Positions 28,630 through 37,431 are shown, counted from the first letter of the stretch. The stretch is DNA of 64,000 nucleotides from CAWHMS01 sp963830495 (GCA_963830495.1 CAWHMS010000001.1:310001-374000), one strand, 5' to 3'. Numbers and translations: made by a program. Notes: generated by a model not told the origin, from the letters alone.

Positions 28630-29193
28630 ATGAGTAGTGCACGACTCTTCGCGGCTGGCGCGGCCGTGGCCATAGTGGTCGCCGTACCCCTCGGTGCGCA
28701 CGCCAAGCCCGTGGCGCACGAGCGCTATGCCGGGTCGGACTCGGGCCGCTTCGACGAATGCGGGCTGAGCCTGAGATTCAACGACACCTTCAGCGGTCAG
28801 TTTCTGCTCAGGGAGGTCAAGGGCTCCGGTGGACAAGCGTTCCTGGCCCACGACAACTACCGGTTCCGCACGATCCTGACCAATGCCGACAACGGCGCCT
28901 GGATGGTCATCCGCGGGAGAGGCCTGTTCAAGGAGGTCTCCGCGAGGCACCTTGGCGGGGACATCTGGGAGTTCATCTCGATGGACGTCGGTCAGCCGCT
29001 CGTGGTGGAGGACAGCGACGGCGATGTCGTGCTGCGGGACCGGGGCCGGCTCACGTTCCGGGGCGTGTTCGACACTCTCGGCGACGGCCAGCCCGGTGGA
29101 GAGCTGATCGAGTCGGAGCTGACCGGCGTGCACGGCCCGCACCCGAGCTTCGACACGGACTTCTGCGAGGTGGTCACCGACCTGATCGGCTGA
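28630..29193 (+). CDS. Secreted protein of unknown function
   Basis: A 187-residue protein with a classical signal peptide (hydrophobic residues ~5-22, cleavage expected after GAHA). The mature part is beta-rich and has two cysteines, one near each end (DECGLSL and DFCEVV), that could form a disulfide. It also carries an acidic DSDGD loop. Similar small secreted proteins occur in Nocardioides and Streptomyces without known function. ATG 28630 is chosen over 28579 because it puts the signal peptide at the N-terminus. Confidence 0.75.
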   Translation: MSSARLFAAGAAVAIVVAVPLGAHAKPVAHERYAGSDSGRFDECGLSLRFNDTFSGQFLLREVKGSGGQAFLAHDNYRFRTILTNADNGAWMVIRGRGLFKEVSARHLGGDIWEFISMDVGQPLVVEDSDGDVVLRDRGRLTFRGVFDTLGDGQPGGELIESELTGVHGPHPSFDTDFCEVVTDLIG

Positions 29194-29272
29194 CAGCCGG
29201 CAGCCGACCTCGACACCATGACGACGACATCATGTGGCCGAGGCGGGGCTGGGCCGCGCCGCCCGAGCGCCT

Positions 29273-29689
29273 TCATCCGAGCACGGTACGGAGCTTGCCC
29301 GCGTAGCTCTGGGCTTCGGCGTCGTCGGCGTACGTCGTACGCGGCCAGAAGAAGCCGCGCAGACCGTCGCCCTTGGTGCGCGGCACGACGTGCACGTGGA
29401 AGTGCGGCACCGACTGCGAGACGACGTTGTTCATGGCGACGAACGACCCTTGTGCCCCCAGACCGGCCACCATCGCGCTGGACAGCTGCTGCACGCGCGT
29501 GAACAGTTGCGCGACGAGGTGGGCGGGCAGCTCCGCCAGCGTCTCGACGTGCTGTCGCGGCACCAGCAGCACGTGGCCCTTGAACACCGGTCGGGTGTCG
29601 AGGAACGCCAGCGTCTGGGTGTCCCTGCTGACGACGTACGACGGAGCCTCTTCGCTGACGATCCGGCAGAACAGACAGTCCGCAGCCAT
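29273..29689 (-). CDS. HIT-family nucleotide hydrolase
   Basis: A 138-residue protein with the histidine triad H96-H98-H100 in PHFHVHVVP. CLFC at residues 5-8 may bind zinc. FLDTRPVFKGHVLLVPRQH is the family's nucleotide-binding part. It probably hydrolyses adenosine 5'-phosphoramidate or similar nucleotides. The ATG is 6 nt from a TAGATT -10 box, so the transcript is likely leaderless. Confidence 0.93.
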   Translation of the reverse strand: MAADCLFCRIVSEEAPSYVVSRDTQTLAFLDTRPVFKGHVLLVPRQHVETLAELPAHLVAQLFTRVQQLSSAMVAGLGAQGSFVAMNNVVSQSVPHFHVHVVPRTKGDGLRGFFWPRTTYADDAEAQSYAGKLRTVLG

Positions 29690-29695
29690 CCGACC

Positions 29696-29701
29696 AATCT
29701 A
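29696..29701 (-). promoter_or_regulatory. -10 box of the HIT gene (leaderless)
   Basis: TAGATT on the minus strand, with 6 nt to the ATG at 29689. Confidence 0.5.
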
Positions 29702-29865
29702 GTGACGCCGCCGAGTGCGAGTCCTGACGGCGGGACTGAGGTCGGGGGCTAGGCCGCCTCTGAGGTCGGGCCGGGTCGCAACGGTGGTGCGATCTCGCGT
29801 GGTGCGCAGCCTCGACCGACCGCGGAACCTGCCGACCGCGGGAAACCACGCGGCCCCAGCTCTGT

Positions 29866-29881
29866 TCGAACAGATGTTCGA
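29866..29881. promoter_or_regulatory. LexA-binding SOS box
   Basis: TCGAACAGATGTTCGA matches all fixed positions of the mycobacterial LexA consensus TCGAAC-N4-GTTCGA. It ends 9 nt before a TACAGT -10 box, so LexA bound here would cover the -35 region of the gene at 29903. Confidence 0.85.
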
Positions 29882-29890
29882 ACAGAGGAG

Positions 29891-29896
29891 TACAGT
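29891..29896 (+). promoter_or_regulatory. -10 box of the SOS gene (leaderless)
   Basis: TACAGT ends 6 nt before GTG 29903. Confidence 0.6.
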
Positions 29897-29902
29897 GGCT
29901 CC

Positions 29903-30271
29903 GTGACAGTGTTTGCCCCGCCGGGCTGGCCGGCGCAGGTGCGGCCGCCGGGAGCACCGTGGTGGGAGGAGACGGCCGTCAACTGGCTGCTCGACCAGTG
30001 TCCACCCGACTATCGCGGATATCAGGGGCTGCGGCGCCATCCGGTGGTTCTGGCCCGCTTCGCCGCCTTGCACGTCGAGGCGTGCATCCACTCGGCGCAG
30101 CTGGGCATCTCGGAGGCTCGCAGCAGCCTTCGCGACGTCCTGCCGACGGAGTCCGTCGAGGGTGCGGTGTCCATGTGGGAGCGGGAGGGAGCGAGACTGC
30201 AGCGGGTCCGCCGGTCGGTGGGGCTGATCGAGGAGGCGTTCCGAGGCCGTGAGTTCCGGGCTCGGCTCTAG
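29903..30271 (+). CDS. SOS-regulated small protein of unknown function
   Basis: A 122-residue, helical, cytoplasmic protein. It has a Pro-rich start (PPGWPAQVRPPG), WWEETAVNWLLDQCPPDYRGY, an RRHPVVLARFAALHVEA helix, and a basic C-terminal half with a predicted amphipathic helix. No enzyme motif is visible. I recall similar proteins in Nocardioides-like genomes but know no function. The perfect LexA box and leaderless promoter show that it is a DNA-damage gene. It is not co-transcribed with another SOS gene here. Confidence 0.8.
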   Translation: MTVFAPPGWPAQVRPPGAPWWEETAVNWLLDQCPPDYRGYQGLRRHPVVLARFAALHVEACIHSAQLGISEARSSLRDVLPTESVEGAVSMWEREGARLQRVRRSVGLIEEAFRGREFRARL

Positions 30272-30427
30272 GCTTGGCATCGCGTCGATGCCGGGTACGT
30301 ACCAGGTGCACCAGACGTGATCCTGCTCGACTCGCCACGAGCGACAGCGGCGGGCCGGTTTCCGGGCCACCGCCCGCGCGCCTAGACTCGTCGGGACATG
30401 GGCATCGACCACAGCGAGGGCCACGCG

Positions 30428-32359
30428 ATGAGCTTGCTGGACCAGATCACGGGGCCTGCCGACCTTGGTGATCTCAGCGACCAGCAGCTGACCGACCTCG
30501 CAGCCGAGATCCGCACCTTCCTGGTCGAGAAGGTCGCCCGCTCCAGCGCGGGTGGACACCTCGGACCCAACCTCGGGGTGGTCGAGCTCACCATGGCCAT
30601 CCATCGGGTGTTCGAGTCGCCACGGGACCGGATCGTCTTCGACACCGGACACCAGGCCTACGTGCACAAGGTGCTGACCGGTCGGGCCAAGGACTTCGAC
30701 AACCTGCGGCAGCAGGGTGGGCTCTCCGGGTACCCCTCCCAAGAGGAGTCCGAGCACGACATCGTCGAGAACTCCCACGCCTCCACCTCGCTGTCCTACG
30801 CCGACGGGCTCGCCAAGGCGTACGCGCTCCGCGGCGATGACCGCCATGTCGTCGCGGTCGTCGGTGACGGCGCGCTCACGGGTGGGATGACGTGGGAGGC
30901 GCTCAACAACATCGCGGCCGCCCCCGACAGCCGGCTGGTCATCGTCGTCAACGACAACGGCCGGTCCTACTCGCCCACGGTCGGCGGCCTCGCCGAGCAC
31001 CTGTCCAGCCTGCGCACCGACCCGCGGTACGAGGCGACGCTCGACCAGATCAGGCAGCGACTCACCCGGATGAAGCTCCTCGGTCCTCAGGTGTACGACG
31101 TGCTGCACGCGATCAAGAAGGGGCTCAAGGACGCATTGGCGCCGCAGGGCCTGTTCGAGGATCTCGGGCTCAAGTACCTCGGGCCGGTCGACGGTCACGA
31201 CCGCAAGGCCGTGGAGCAGGCGTTGACCCAGGCCCGGGACTTCGACGGACCCGTCATCGTCCATGCGCTCACCCAGAAGGGTCACGGCTATCCGCCCGCG
31301 GTGGAGCACGAAGAGGACAACTTCCACTCACCCGGTGCCTTCGACCCCGAGACGGGGGAGCTGCTGGCGAGCGCCGCCACGATCTGGACCGACGTGTTCC
31401 GCGAGGAGCTGGTCCGGATCGGCGCCGAGCGCCCCGACGTGGTGGCGATCACCGCCGCGATGCTGCACCCGACCGGGCTGCACGGCTTCGCGGCGGCGTA
31501 CCCGGAGCGGACCTTTGACGTCGGCATCGCCGAGCAGCATGCGGTGACCTCCGCGACGGGCATGGCGATGGCCGGCCTGCATCCCGTGGTCGCTATCTAT
31601 GCGACCTTCCTCAACCGCGCGTTCGACCAGGTGCTGATGGACGCTGCCCTGCACCGGTGCGGGATCACGCTCGTGCTCGACCGGGCCGGCGTCACCGGCG
31701 ACGACGGCGCCTCGCACAACGGCATGTGGGACATGTCGATCCTCCAGGTGGTGCCGGGTCTCCGGCTGGCGGCGCCGCGCGACGAGACCCGAGTGCGAGA
31801 GCTGCTGCGGGAGGCCGTGGACGTCGATGACGCGCCGACGGTGCTGCGGCTGCCCAAGGGACCGGTCCAGCCGGACATCTCCGCAATCGACCGGGTCGGG
31901 CGCTCGGACGTGATCGTGCGCAGCGGTGGTGACGACGTGCTCGTGGTGGCTGCCGGCGCGATGGTCGGCACCTGCGTGGAGGTGGCCGCGAGGCTGGGAG
32001 ATCAGGGCATCGGCGTCACGGTCGTCGACCCGCGCTGGGTCAAACCGCTCGATCCTGCGCTCGTGGGGCTGGCGCGCACGCACCGACTGGTCGTGAGCGT
32101 GGAGGACAATGGACGCGTCGGCGGCATGGGGGCAGCGCTGCTGCAGGCGCTGTCCGACGCCGGCGTCGAGGTGCCGGTGCGCGTCTTCGGCATACCCCAG
32201 GAGTTCTTGGCCCAGGCCAAGCGGGACGTGATCTTCGCGCGGATCGGGCTCTCCGCCCAGGGCCTCGCCCGCGAGATCACCGCCACCGTGGCGGCGCTGC
32301 CGCTTGACCCGCACCGCTCCGACGTACCGACTGACCAGCAGGCCTCCGACACCAGCTGA
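30428..32359 (+). CDS. dxs: 1-deoxy-D-xylulose-5-phosphate synthase
   Basis: A 643-residue thiamine-diphosphate enzyme making DXP from pyruvate and glyceraldehyde-3-phosphate, the first step of the MEP isoprenoid pathway. Seen are the N-terminal ARSSAGGHLGPNLGVVELT, the ThDP motif GDGALTGGM...NN, and the transketolase pyrimidine-binding domain with DVGIAEQHAVTSATGMA. ATG 30428 has GAGGG 8 nt upstream and gives the usual MSLLDQITGP start. A TAGACT box (30383-30388) stands 9 nt from ATG 30398, so a leaderless form 10 residues longer is possible. Confidence 0.97.
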   Translation: MSLLDQITGPADLGDLSDQQLTDLAAEIRTFLVEKVARSSAGGHLGPNLGVVELTMAIHRVFESPRDRIVFDTGHQAYVHKVLTGRAKDFDNLRQQGGLSGYPSQEESEHDIVENSHASTSLSYADGLAKAYALRGDDRHVVAVVGDGALTGGMTWEALNNIAAAPDSRLVIVVNDNGRSYSPTVGGLAEHLSSLRTDPRYEATLDQIRQRLTRMKLLGPQVYDVLHAIKKGLKDALAPQGLFEDLGLKYLGPVDGHDRKAVEQALTQARDFDGPVIVHALTQKGHGYPPAVEHEEDNFHSPGAFDPETGELLASAATIWTDVFREELVRIGAERPDVVAITAAMLHPTGLHGFAAAYPERTFDVGIAEQHAVTSATGMAMAGLHPVVAIYATFLNRAFDQVLMDAALHRCGITLVLDRAGVTGDDGASHNGMWDMSILQVVPGLRLAAPRDETRVRELLREAVDVDDAPTVLRLPKGPVQPDISAIDRVGRSDVIVRSGGDDVLVVAAGAMVGTCVEVAARLGDQGIGVTVVDPRWVKPLDPALVGLARTHRLVVSVEDNGRVGGMGAALLQALSDAGVEVPVRVFGIPQEFLAQAKRDVIFARIGLSAQGLAREITATVAALPLDPHRSDVPTDQQASDTS

Positions 32360-32437
32360 GCCCGCGGGACCTGCGGGTCGTGCGCGGCGGGTCTAGGGTC
32401 GTTCCCCAGGACATCCATGGACAGGAGCGCACCCCCC

Positions 32438-33958
32438 ATGAGCGTCATGCGTACCAAGAGCGTCGAGCAGTCCATCCGCGACACCGAAGAGCCGGACCAC
32501 AAGCTTCGCAAGGACCTCGGTGCCTTCGACCTCATCATCTTCGGCGTCGGTGTCATCGTCGGCGCGGGCATCTTCGTGCTCACCGGTCAGGCTGCGGCGG
32601 CAAACGCCGGCCCCGCTGTGGCGCTGGCCTTCCTGTTCGCCGGTACGGCGTGCGCTCTCGCGGCCTTGTGCTATGCGGAGTTCGCGTCCACCGTGCCGGT
32701 CGCCGGCAGTGCCTACACGTTCTCCTACGCGACGTTCGGCGAGCTCATCGCCTGGACCATCGGGTGGGACCTGGCGCTGGAGTTCACCATCGGTGCTGCG
32801 GCGCTGTCGGTGGGCTTCTCCGGCTACCTCAACGAGCTCCTCGACGGTACGGCGTTCGAGCTGCCGGCGTCACTGCAGTCGGTCTCCGTCCAGGGCAACC
32901 CGGACGGTGTCTTCAACCTGGCGGCCGTCGTCATCGCGCTGGTGGTGATGGGCATCCTCATCGCCGGCATCAAGCTGTCCAGCCGGATCAACCAGGTCGT
33001 GGTGGCGATCAAGCTCACGGTCGTGGCGATCGTGGTCATCGGCGGCATCGGCTACATCTCCCGAGACAACTGGGACCCCTTCATCCCGCCCTCGCAGCCG
33101 GCGGCCGAGGAGGCTGGCGGCTGGCTGGACGTCCCGCTGATCCAGACGCTGTTCGGCATCGAGCCCGCCGTCTACGGCGTCGCGGGCATCTTCAGCGCCG
33201 CGGCGATCGTGTTCTTTGCCTTCATCGGGTTCGACGTCGTCGCGACCACCGCCGAAGAGGCACGAAACCCGCAGCGCGACGTGCCCATCGGCGTCCTCGG
33301 GTCACTCGCGATCGTGACGGTGCTCTACATGGCGGTGTCCCTCACGATCACCGGCATGCAGAACTACACCGACATCAACCCGGAGGACGCAGCACCCCTG
33401 GCGACTGCGTTCAAGGTCCAGGGAGTCGACTGGATGGCCGACGTGATCTCGGTCGGCGCCTGCATCGGGTTGACCGTCGTCGTGATGATCCTGATGCTCG
33501 GACAAAGCCGGGTCGCGTTCGCCATGGCACGCGACGGGCTGCTGCCCCGCGGTCTGGCCAAGGTGCACCCGACGTTCGGCACGCCGTACCGGATCACCCT
33601 CATCACCGGCATTGCGGTCGCGATCATCGCGGGGCTGGTGGACCTCACCACGCTGTCGGAGCTGGTCAACATCGGCACGCTGTTCGCCTTCGTGCTGGTC
33701 AGCATCGGGGTTGTCATCCTGCGCCGTACGGAACCGGACCTCGATCGGGCGTTCCGCGTGCCTGCACCGGCGCTGGTGGCCACGCTGGCGACACTGATGT
33801 GCTTGTACCTGATGCTGAACCTGCCCGGCGAGACCTGGTTGCGGTTCTTCGCCTGGATGGCCCTCGGCTTCGTCGTCTACGCGGTCTACGGGTATCGGAA
33901 CAGCCGACTGGGGAAGAGCGGTCCGGTCGAGTCGCGGAGTGGATCCGACGTCACCTGA
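32438..33958 (+). CDS. APC-family amino acid permease
   Basis: A 506-residue protein with about 12-13 membrane helices. The first is GVGVIVGAGIFVLTG, the unwound substrate-binding helix of APC transporters, with CYAEFASTVPVAGSAYTF in helix 3 and FFAFIGFDVVATTAEEARN in helix 6. This fits the cationic/branched amino acid transporter branch. ATG 32438 has AGGAG about 11 nt upstream, and a TAGGGT box lies at 32393-32398. It follows dxs as in other actinobacteria. Confidence 0.9.
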   Translation: MSVMRTKSVEQSIRDTEEPDHKLRKDLGAFDLIIFGVGVIVGAGIFVLTGQAAAANAGPAVALAFLFAGTACALAALCYAEFASTVPVAGSAYTFSYATFGELIAWTIGWDLALEFTIGAAALSVGFSGYLNELLDGTAFELPASLQSVSVQGNPDGVFNLAAVVIALVVMGILIAGIKLSSRINQVVVAIKLTVVAIVVIGGIGYISRDNWDPFIPPSQPAAEEAGGWLDVPLIQTLFGIEPAVYGVAGIFSAAAIVFFAFIGFDVVATTAEEARNPQRDVPIGVLGSLAIVTVLYMAVSLTITGMQNYTDINPEDAAPLATAFKVQGVDWMADVISVGACIGLTVVVMILMLGQSRVAFAMARDGLLPRGLAKVHPTFGTPYRITLITGIAVAIIAGLVDLTTLSELVNIGTLFAFVLVSIGVVILRRTEPDLDRAFRVPAPALVATLATLMCLYLMLNLPGETWLRFFAWMALGFVVYAVYGYRNSRLGKSGPVESRSGSDVT

Positions 33959-34009
33959 GCAGCCAGCAGGACAGGGGTCGGGCAGCGCTCGCCATGGAAT
34001 GATCGCCCC

Positions 34010-34891
34010 GTGCCCACCTCTGTCGCCGATCTGCTGGAGCTGCTCGAGCTGGAGCGGCTCGAGGTCGATCTCTACCGGGGCCGTCAACCGGACACCTCGA
34101 TGCAGCGGGTCTTCGGAGGGCAGGTGGCCGCGCAGGCGCTGCGTGCCTCCTGCAACACCGTGGACGTCGCGCTGCGGGTTCACTCGCTGCACTCCTACTT
34201 CCTGCTGCCCGGTGACACGGCGGTGCCGATCGTGTACGACGTCGAGCGGATCCGGGACGGGCGCTCCTTCTCGACCCGGCGGGTCGTCGCGCGGCAGCAC
34301 GGGCGGCCGATCTTCTACCTGACGGCTTCCTTCCATGTCGACGAGCCCGGCTTCGACCACCAGGACGCGATGCCCGACGTACCGGCACCAGAGGACTGCC
34401 CGGCGATCGGGGACGTCCTGCGCAAGGTGACCGGACGGGACGACGACTTCTGGGAGCGGGAGTGGGCCGCGCTGGATGTGCGCTACGCCGCCGACTCGCG
34501 TCCGTCCGGACGGCTCGCGAGTGCCACGACCCCGGCTCGCTCGCAGATCTGGATCAAGGCGGCCGGGGACGTGCCCGACGACCCGGTGGTCAACACCTGC
34601 GTGCTGACCTACCTGAGCGACCTGACCCTGCTCGGCGTCAGCCTGGTGCCGCACGGCGTCATCCTCGGCTCCCCGCTCATCCAGCCCGCGTCGTTGGACC
34701 ACTCGATGTGGTTCCACCGGCCCTTCGCGTCCGACGCGTGGATGCTCTACGACCAGGAGTCACCCTCGGCCTCGGGTGCGCGCGGCTTCACGTTCGGACG
34801 CGTGTTCAGCCGCGACGGAGTGCTGATCGCCTCGGTCGCCCAGGAGGGTCTGATCCGGCCGGTGGGCGAGGCGCGTGAGAGGGTGGTGTGA
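34010..34891 (+). CDS. tesB: Acyl-CoA thioesterase II
   Basis: A 293-residue double hot-dog protein of the TesB type, hydrolysing acyl-CoA to fatty acid and CoA. Seen are FGGQVAAQAL in the first hot-dog, RDGRSFSTRRV, and in the second half a LDHSMWFHRPF...WMLYDQESP segment containing the conserved Asp. The start is GTG 34010. The last three codons lie inside a perfect 18-bp hairpin. Confidence 0.93.
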   Translation: MPTSVADLLELLELERLEVDLYRGRQPDTSMQRVFGGQVAAQALRASCNTVDVALRVHSLHSYFLLPGDTAVPIVYDVERIRDGRSFSTRRVVARQHGRPIFYLTASFHVDEPGFDHQDAMPDVPAPEDCPAIGDVLRKVTGRDDDFWEREWAALDVRYAADSRPSGRLASATTPARSQIWIKAAGDVPDDPVVNTCVLTYLSDLTLLGVSLVPHGVILGSPLIQPASLDHSMWFHRPFASDAWMLYDQESPSASGARGFTFGRVFSRDGVLIASVAQEGLIRPVGEARERVV

Positions 34892-34920
34892 GACCGAGCT
34901 CGCTCGGTCTCACACCACCC
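34881..34920 (+). terminator. Perfect 18-bp hairpin overlapping the tesB stop
   Basis: Positions 34881-34898 and 34903-34920 are exact inverted copies around the 4-nt loop CTCG (closing pair G-C). The stop codon 34889-34891 is inside the left arm. The cap GAG-CTCG-CTC recurs in hairpins at 49802 and, as GAG-CTTG-CTC, at 49847. Confidence 0.8.
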
Positions 34921-34933
34921 CGCGAGTGTTTGG

Positions 34934-34954
34934 CGGCTAGCCCGCAGCTAGCCG
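34934..34954. terminator. Second hairpin between convergent tesB and epimerase genes
   Basis: CGGCTAGC-ccgca-GCTAGCCG forms an 8-bp perfect stem with a 5-nt loop, so it can act on both strands between two convergent genes. Confidence 0.55.
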
Positions 34955-34990
34955 TGGTCGGTCGCACAGGCGAACGTGCGGTAAGAGGAA

Positions 34991-35986
34991 TCACCCGTCT
35001 GAACGGCTGCGCCAGGCGGCCAGCAGCTCTGCTTCGCGCTCCGGACTGATGCCGACGCCCTCCACCTCGGGCGCCTCGGTGGACTGGATCCAGGTGAGGG
35101 TGTCGGTGACGGTCTCGGCCAGCGACCGTGGCGTCAGTCCGGTGCCGAAGGCCGCGGACGGGTCCGAGGCCATCAGCCACTCGTACCCTCCCTCGGGCCA
35201 CATCGGCAGCGAGGAGTAGCTCTCGCCCTGCTCCACCAGCCAGCCGCCGTCGACCCAGGTCACCCGGGTCCCGGCCGGTGCGACGGCGTCGACGATCGTG
35301 TCGAGCATGTCGCCGAAGCCGAAGGGCGGCTCGGTGTTGACTCCGTTGAAGGCCCCGCTGACCCCTTGCTCGGCGAGGCTCACGGTCCACTCCGCCATGT
35401 CTCGTGCGTCGACCAGCTGGATCGGGGAGTCGGCCGGCCCAGGGCCGAGCACCTCTCCACCCCGCGCAATTCGCCGGACCCACCAGGTGAAGCGGCCGGT
35501 CGGGTCGTGCGGTCCCACGACGTACGTCGGTCGCACGACGGTCAGCGCGTCGCCGTAGGACGCCTGGGCAGCCTCCTCACAGAGCACCTTGAGCCCGCCG
35601 TACGTCTCACCGGTGACCTCCTCGACGGTCGGGTCTTCGAGAGAGACCAGCGCACCGGACTCAGTGAGGCCGGGCTCGTCGGTGTCGGCGTACACCGACA
35701 TCGTCGAGATGAACACGTGATGCCCGCCCCTGCCGTCCAGCGCCTCGGCAAGGTGCCGCACCTGACCGGGCAGATAGGCGCAGACGTCGATGGTCGCGTC
35801 GAAGTGCCGACCGGCGAGCACGGACAGGTCGCTGTCGCGGTCCGCCAGCAGGTGATCGGCACCTGCCAGGGTCTCCGGTGAGGAACGTCCTCTGTGCAGC
35901 AGGGCCACGCGGTGTCCACGTCCCAGTGCCACCTCTGCCATCGCCCGCCCGACGAAGCGGGTTCCGCCCACGAAGAGAAGATCCAT
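34991..35986 (-). CDS. NAD-dependent epimerase/dehydratase (atypical SDR)
   Basis: A 331-residue protein with an N-terminal Rossmann fold (FVGGTRFVGRAMAEVAL, glycine loop GGTRFVG). An FISTMSVYAD strand and YGGLK (the YxxxK catalytic pair) follow, with LVDARDMAEW in the substrate domain. It is a reductase or epimerase of unknown substrate. ATG 35986 is preceded by a TAGTCT box at 7 nt; the much longer upstream open frame would add about 54 residues of non-family sequence and is rejected. Confidence 0.88.
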   Translation of the reverse strand: MDLLFVGGTRFVGRAMAEVALGRGHRVALLHRGRSSPETLAGADHLLADRDSDLSVLAGRHFDATIDVCAYLPGQVRHLAEALDGRGGHHVFISTMSVYADTDEPGLTESGALVSLEDPTVEEVTGETYGGLKVLCEEAAQASYGDALTVVRPTYVVGPHDPTGRFTWWVRRIARGGEVLGPGPADSPIQLVDARDMAEWTVSLAEQGVSGAFNGVNTEPPFGFGDMLDTIVDAVAPAGTRVTWVDGGWLVEQGESYSSLPMWPEGGYEWLMASDPSAAFGTGLTPRSLAETVTDTLTWIQSTEAPEVEGVGISPEREAELLAAWRSRSDG

Positions 35987-35993
35987 GCTCGCG

Positions 35994-35999
35994 AGACTA
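35994..35999 (-). promoter_or_regulatory. -10 box of the epimerase gene (leaderless)
   Basis: TAGTCT on the minus strand, with 7 nt to the ATG at 35986. Confidence 0.55.
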
Positions 36000-36001
36000 G
36001 T

Positions 36002-36042
36002 CGGTGCCGACGGCGCGCAAGGCGGGTGCGCGGTCGGCACCG
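36002..36042. other. Long hairpin in the divergent epimerase/M23 region
   Basis: CGGTGCCGAC (36002-36011) pairs with GTCGGCACCG (36033-36042), and inside it CGCGCA (36014-36019) pairs with TGCGCG (36027-36032). That is 16 bp with a 2-nt bulge and a 7-nt loop. A second inverted repeat, CCCGGCA...TGCCGGG, follows at about 36051. The long leader of the M23 gene could be structured; no known riboswitch motif is present. Confidence 0.5.
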
Positions 36043-36207
36043 CCGCCCGTGCCCGGCACGGTGCTGCCGGGACGCAGGGCACCGAAGGAGAGACAAACAC
36101 CTGTGACAGCAGGTACTCTTGCGGCGCCTTGTGACACGAGTGATGCATGGGGTTGTTGTCAAGTCGACGCGCCGGACGGGTCAGCCACGAAGGAGGATCG
36201 AGACGTC

Positions 36208-37431
36208 GTGAATCGGTCCAGTCTGAGCCGCTGCGCGCGGCGGTCCTCCGCCCCAGCGCGGGTCGCCGTTGCCACGGCGGCAGTCTCCGCAGTTGTCGTC
36301 GGAGTCGTGGGTGGCGCCGGTGCGGCGTACGCGATGGAACGCCCCGGCTTCCAGATGCCCTTCCCGTGCCAGCAGCGCTGGGAGGGCAGCACCCGGCCCA
36401 CCCACAGCCCCAGCGCCTACTCGGTGGACTGGAACCGAGACAGCTCCGATCTCGGTCGGCCGGTGGTGGCGAGCGCCGGCGGCCTGGTCACCTCGGTGGT
36501 CAATCTGGGGGACCGGAGCTACGGCCTGTACGTCGTCGTCGACCACGGCGGCGGTTGGAGCACGTTGTACGCGCACCTGCAGCGCGCGTATGTCGTCGTC
36601 GGGCAGCGGGTCGACCAAGGCCAGCTGATCGCGCTGCTCGGCAACTCCGGTGGCTCGTCCGGGCCACATCTGCACTACGAGCAGCGGCTCGACCGGGTCG
36701 ACCGGCACGCCTTCTTCGACGAGAGGCGCTTCGAGTACGGCAGCTGGCTGCGCTCCCGGGCCTGCGTCGACGTCCCGGTCGCGGGCGACTGGAACGGCGA
36801 CCGCGCCACCGACCTCGGGGCGTTCTCACGCGCCGCCCTCACGGGTGCGTTCAAGCAGCGGTTGCCCGGCGCCGAGCGGATCGTGACCACTTTCGGGCGG
36901 CCCACCGACGAACCGGTGGTCGGCGACTGGGATGGCGACGGACAGAGTGATCTCGGTGTCCGGAACCCGATGACCGGCGCGTTCGCCCTCGAGCGCGCTC
37001 GCGGCGTCGGCCGCTTCGCGTTCGGCAACGCCGACGATGTCCCGGTCTCGGGCGACTGGGACGGAGACGGGCGCTGGGACGTCGGCGTCTACGACACCAG
37101 GTCGCGGGTCTTCTTCCTCCGGGACAGGTCGGGGCACTTCTCCACCCGCTACTTCGCCTCACCAGGGTTGCCGGTGACCGGCGACTGGGACGGAGACGGG
37201 CGCTGGGACGTCGGTGTCTACGACCAGGGCGCCGGCCGATTCCTGCTCCGGAGGCCGGATGGCACGATCAGGTCGATCCGGCTGGGCACTGCCACCTCGC
37301 TGCCGGTCGTGGGGGACTGGAACGGTGACGCGGTCAGCGACGTAGGTGTCTGGGAGACCACCACCGGGGTGTTTACCAAGCGCTTCAAGGCCACTCGGCT
37401 GCAGACGGTGCGGTTCGGCCGCAGCCGCTGA
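36208..37431 (+). CDS. Secreted M23 peptidase with FG-GAP-like repeats
   Basis: A 407-residue protein. A signal peptide (cleavage expected after AYA, near residue 45) is followed by an M23 domain (~50-175) with ligands H66 and D74 (HSPSAYSVD), H123 (YAHLQ) and H156 (HLHYEQ). Five repeats then reach the C-terminus, each with GDWDGDG/GDWNGD plus a DLGVR or DVGVY strand, similar to calcium-binding FG-GAP/VCBS blades. It probably cleaves peptidoglycan cross-links outside the cell; the repeats may bind wall polymer or protein. GTG 36208 has AGGAGG 11 nt upstream. Confidence 0.88.
   Translation: MNRSSLSRCARRSSAPARVAVATAAVSAVVVGVVGGAGAAYAMERPGFQMPFPCQQRWEGSTRPTHSPSAYSVDWNRDSSDLGRPVVASAGGLVTSVVNLGDRSYGLYVVVDHGGGWSTLYAHLQRAYVVVGQRVDQGQLIALLGNSGGSSGPHLHYEQRLDRVDRHAFFDERRFEYGSWLRSRACVDVPVAGDWNGDRATDLGAFSRAALTGAFKQRLPGAERIVTTFGRPTDEPVVGDWDGDGQSDLGVRNPMTGAFALERARGVGRFAFGNADDVPVSGDWDGDGRWDVGVYDTRSRVFFLRDRSGHFSTRYFASPGLPVTGDWDGDGRWDVGVYDQGAGRFLLRRPDGTIRSIRLGTATSLPVVGDWNGDAVSDVGVWETTTGVFTKRFKATRLQTVRFGRSR

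Noticed and set aside
34991..36148. Longer start for the epimerase at 36148
   Set aside because: The extra 54 residues are unlike any epimerase N-terminus, and the Rossmann strand begins directly at the ATG at 35986, which has a leaderless -10 box.
36043..36207. c-di-AMP (ydaO-yuaA) riboswitch upstream of the M23 gene
   Set aside because: Such switches often precede wall hydrolases in actinobacteria, but the conserved GACAGCTAACC-like and GGGGA-type core elements were not found.
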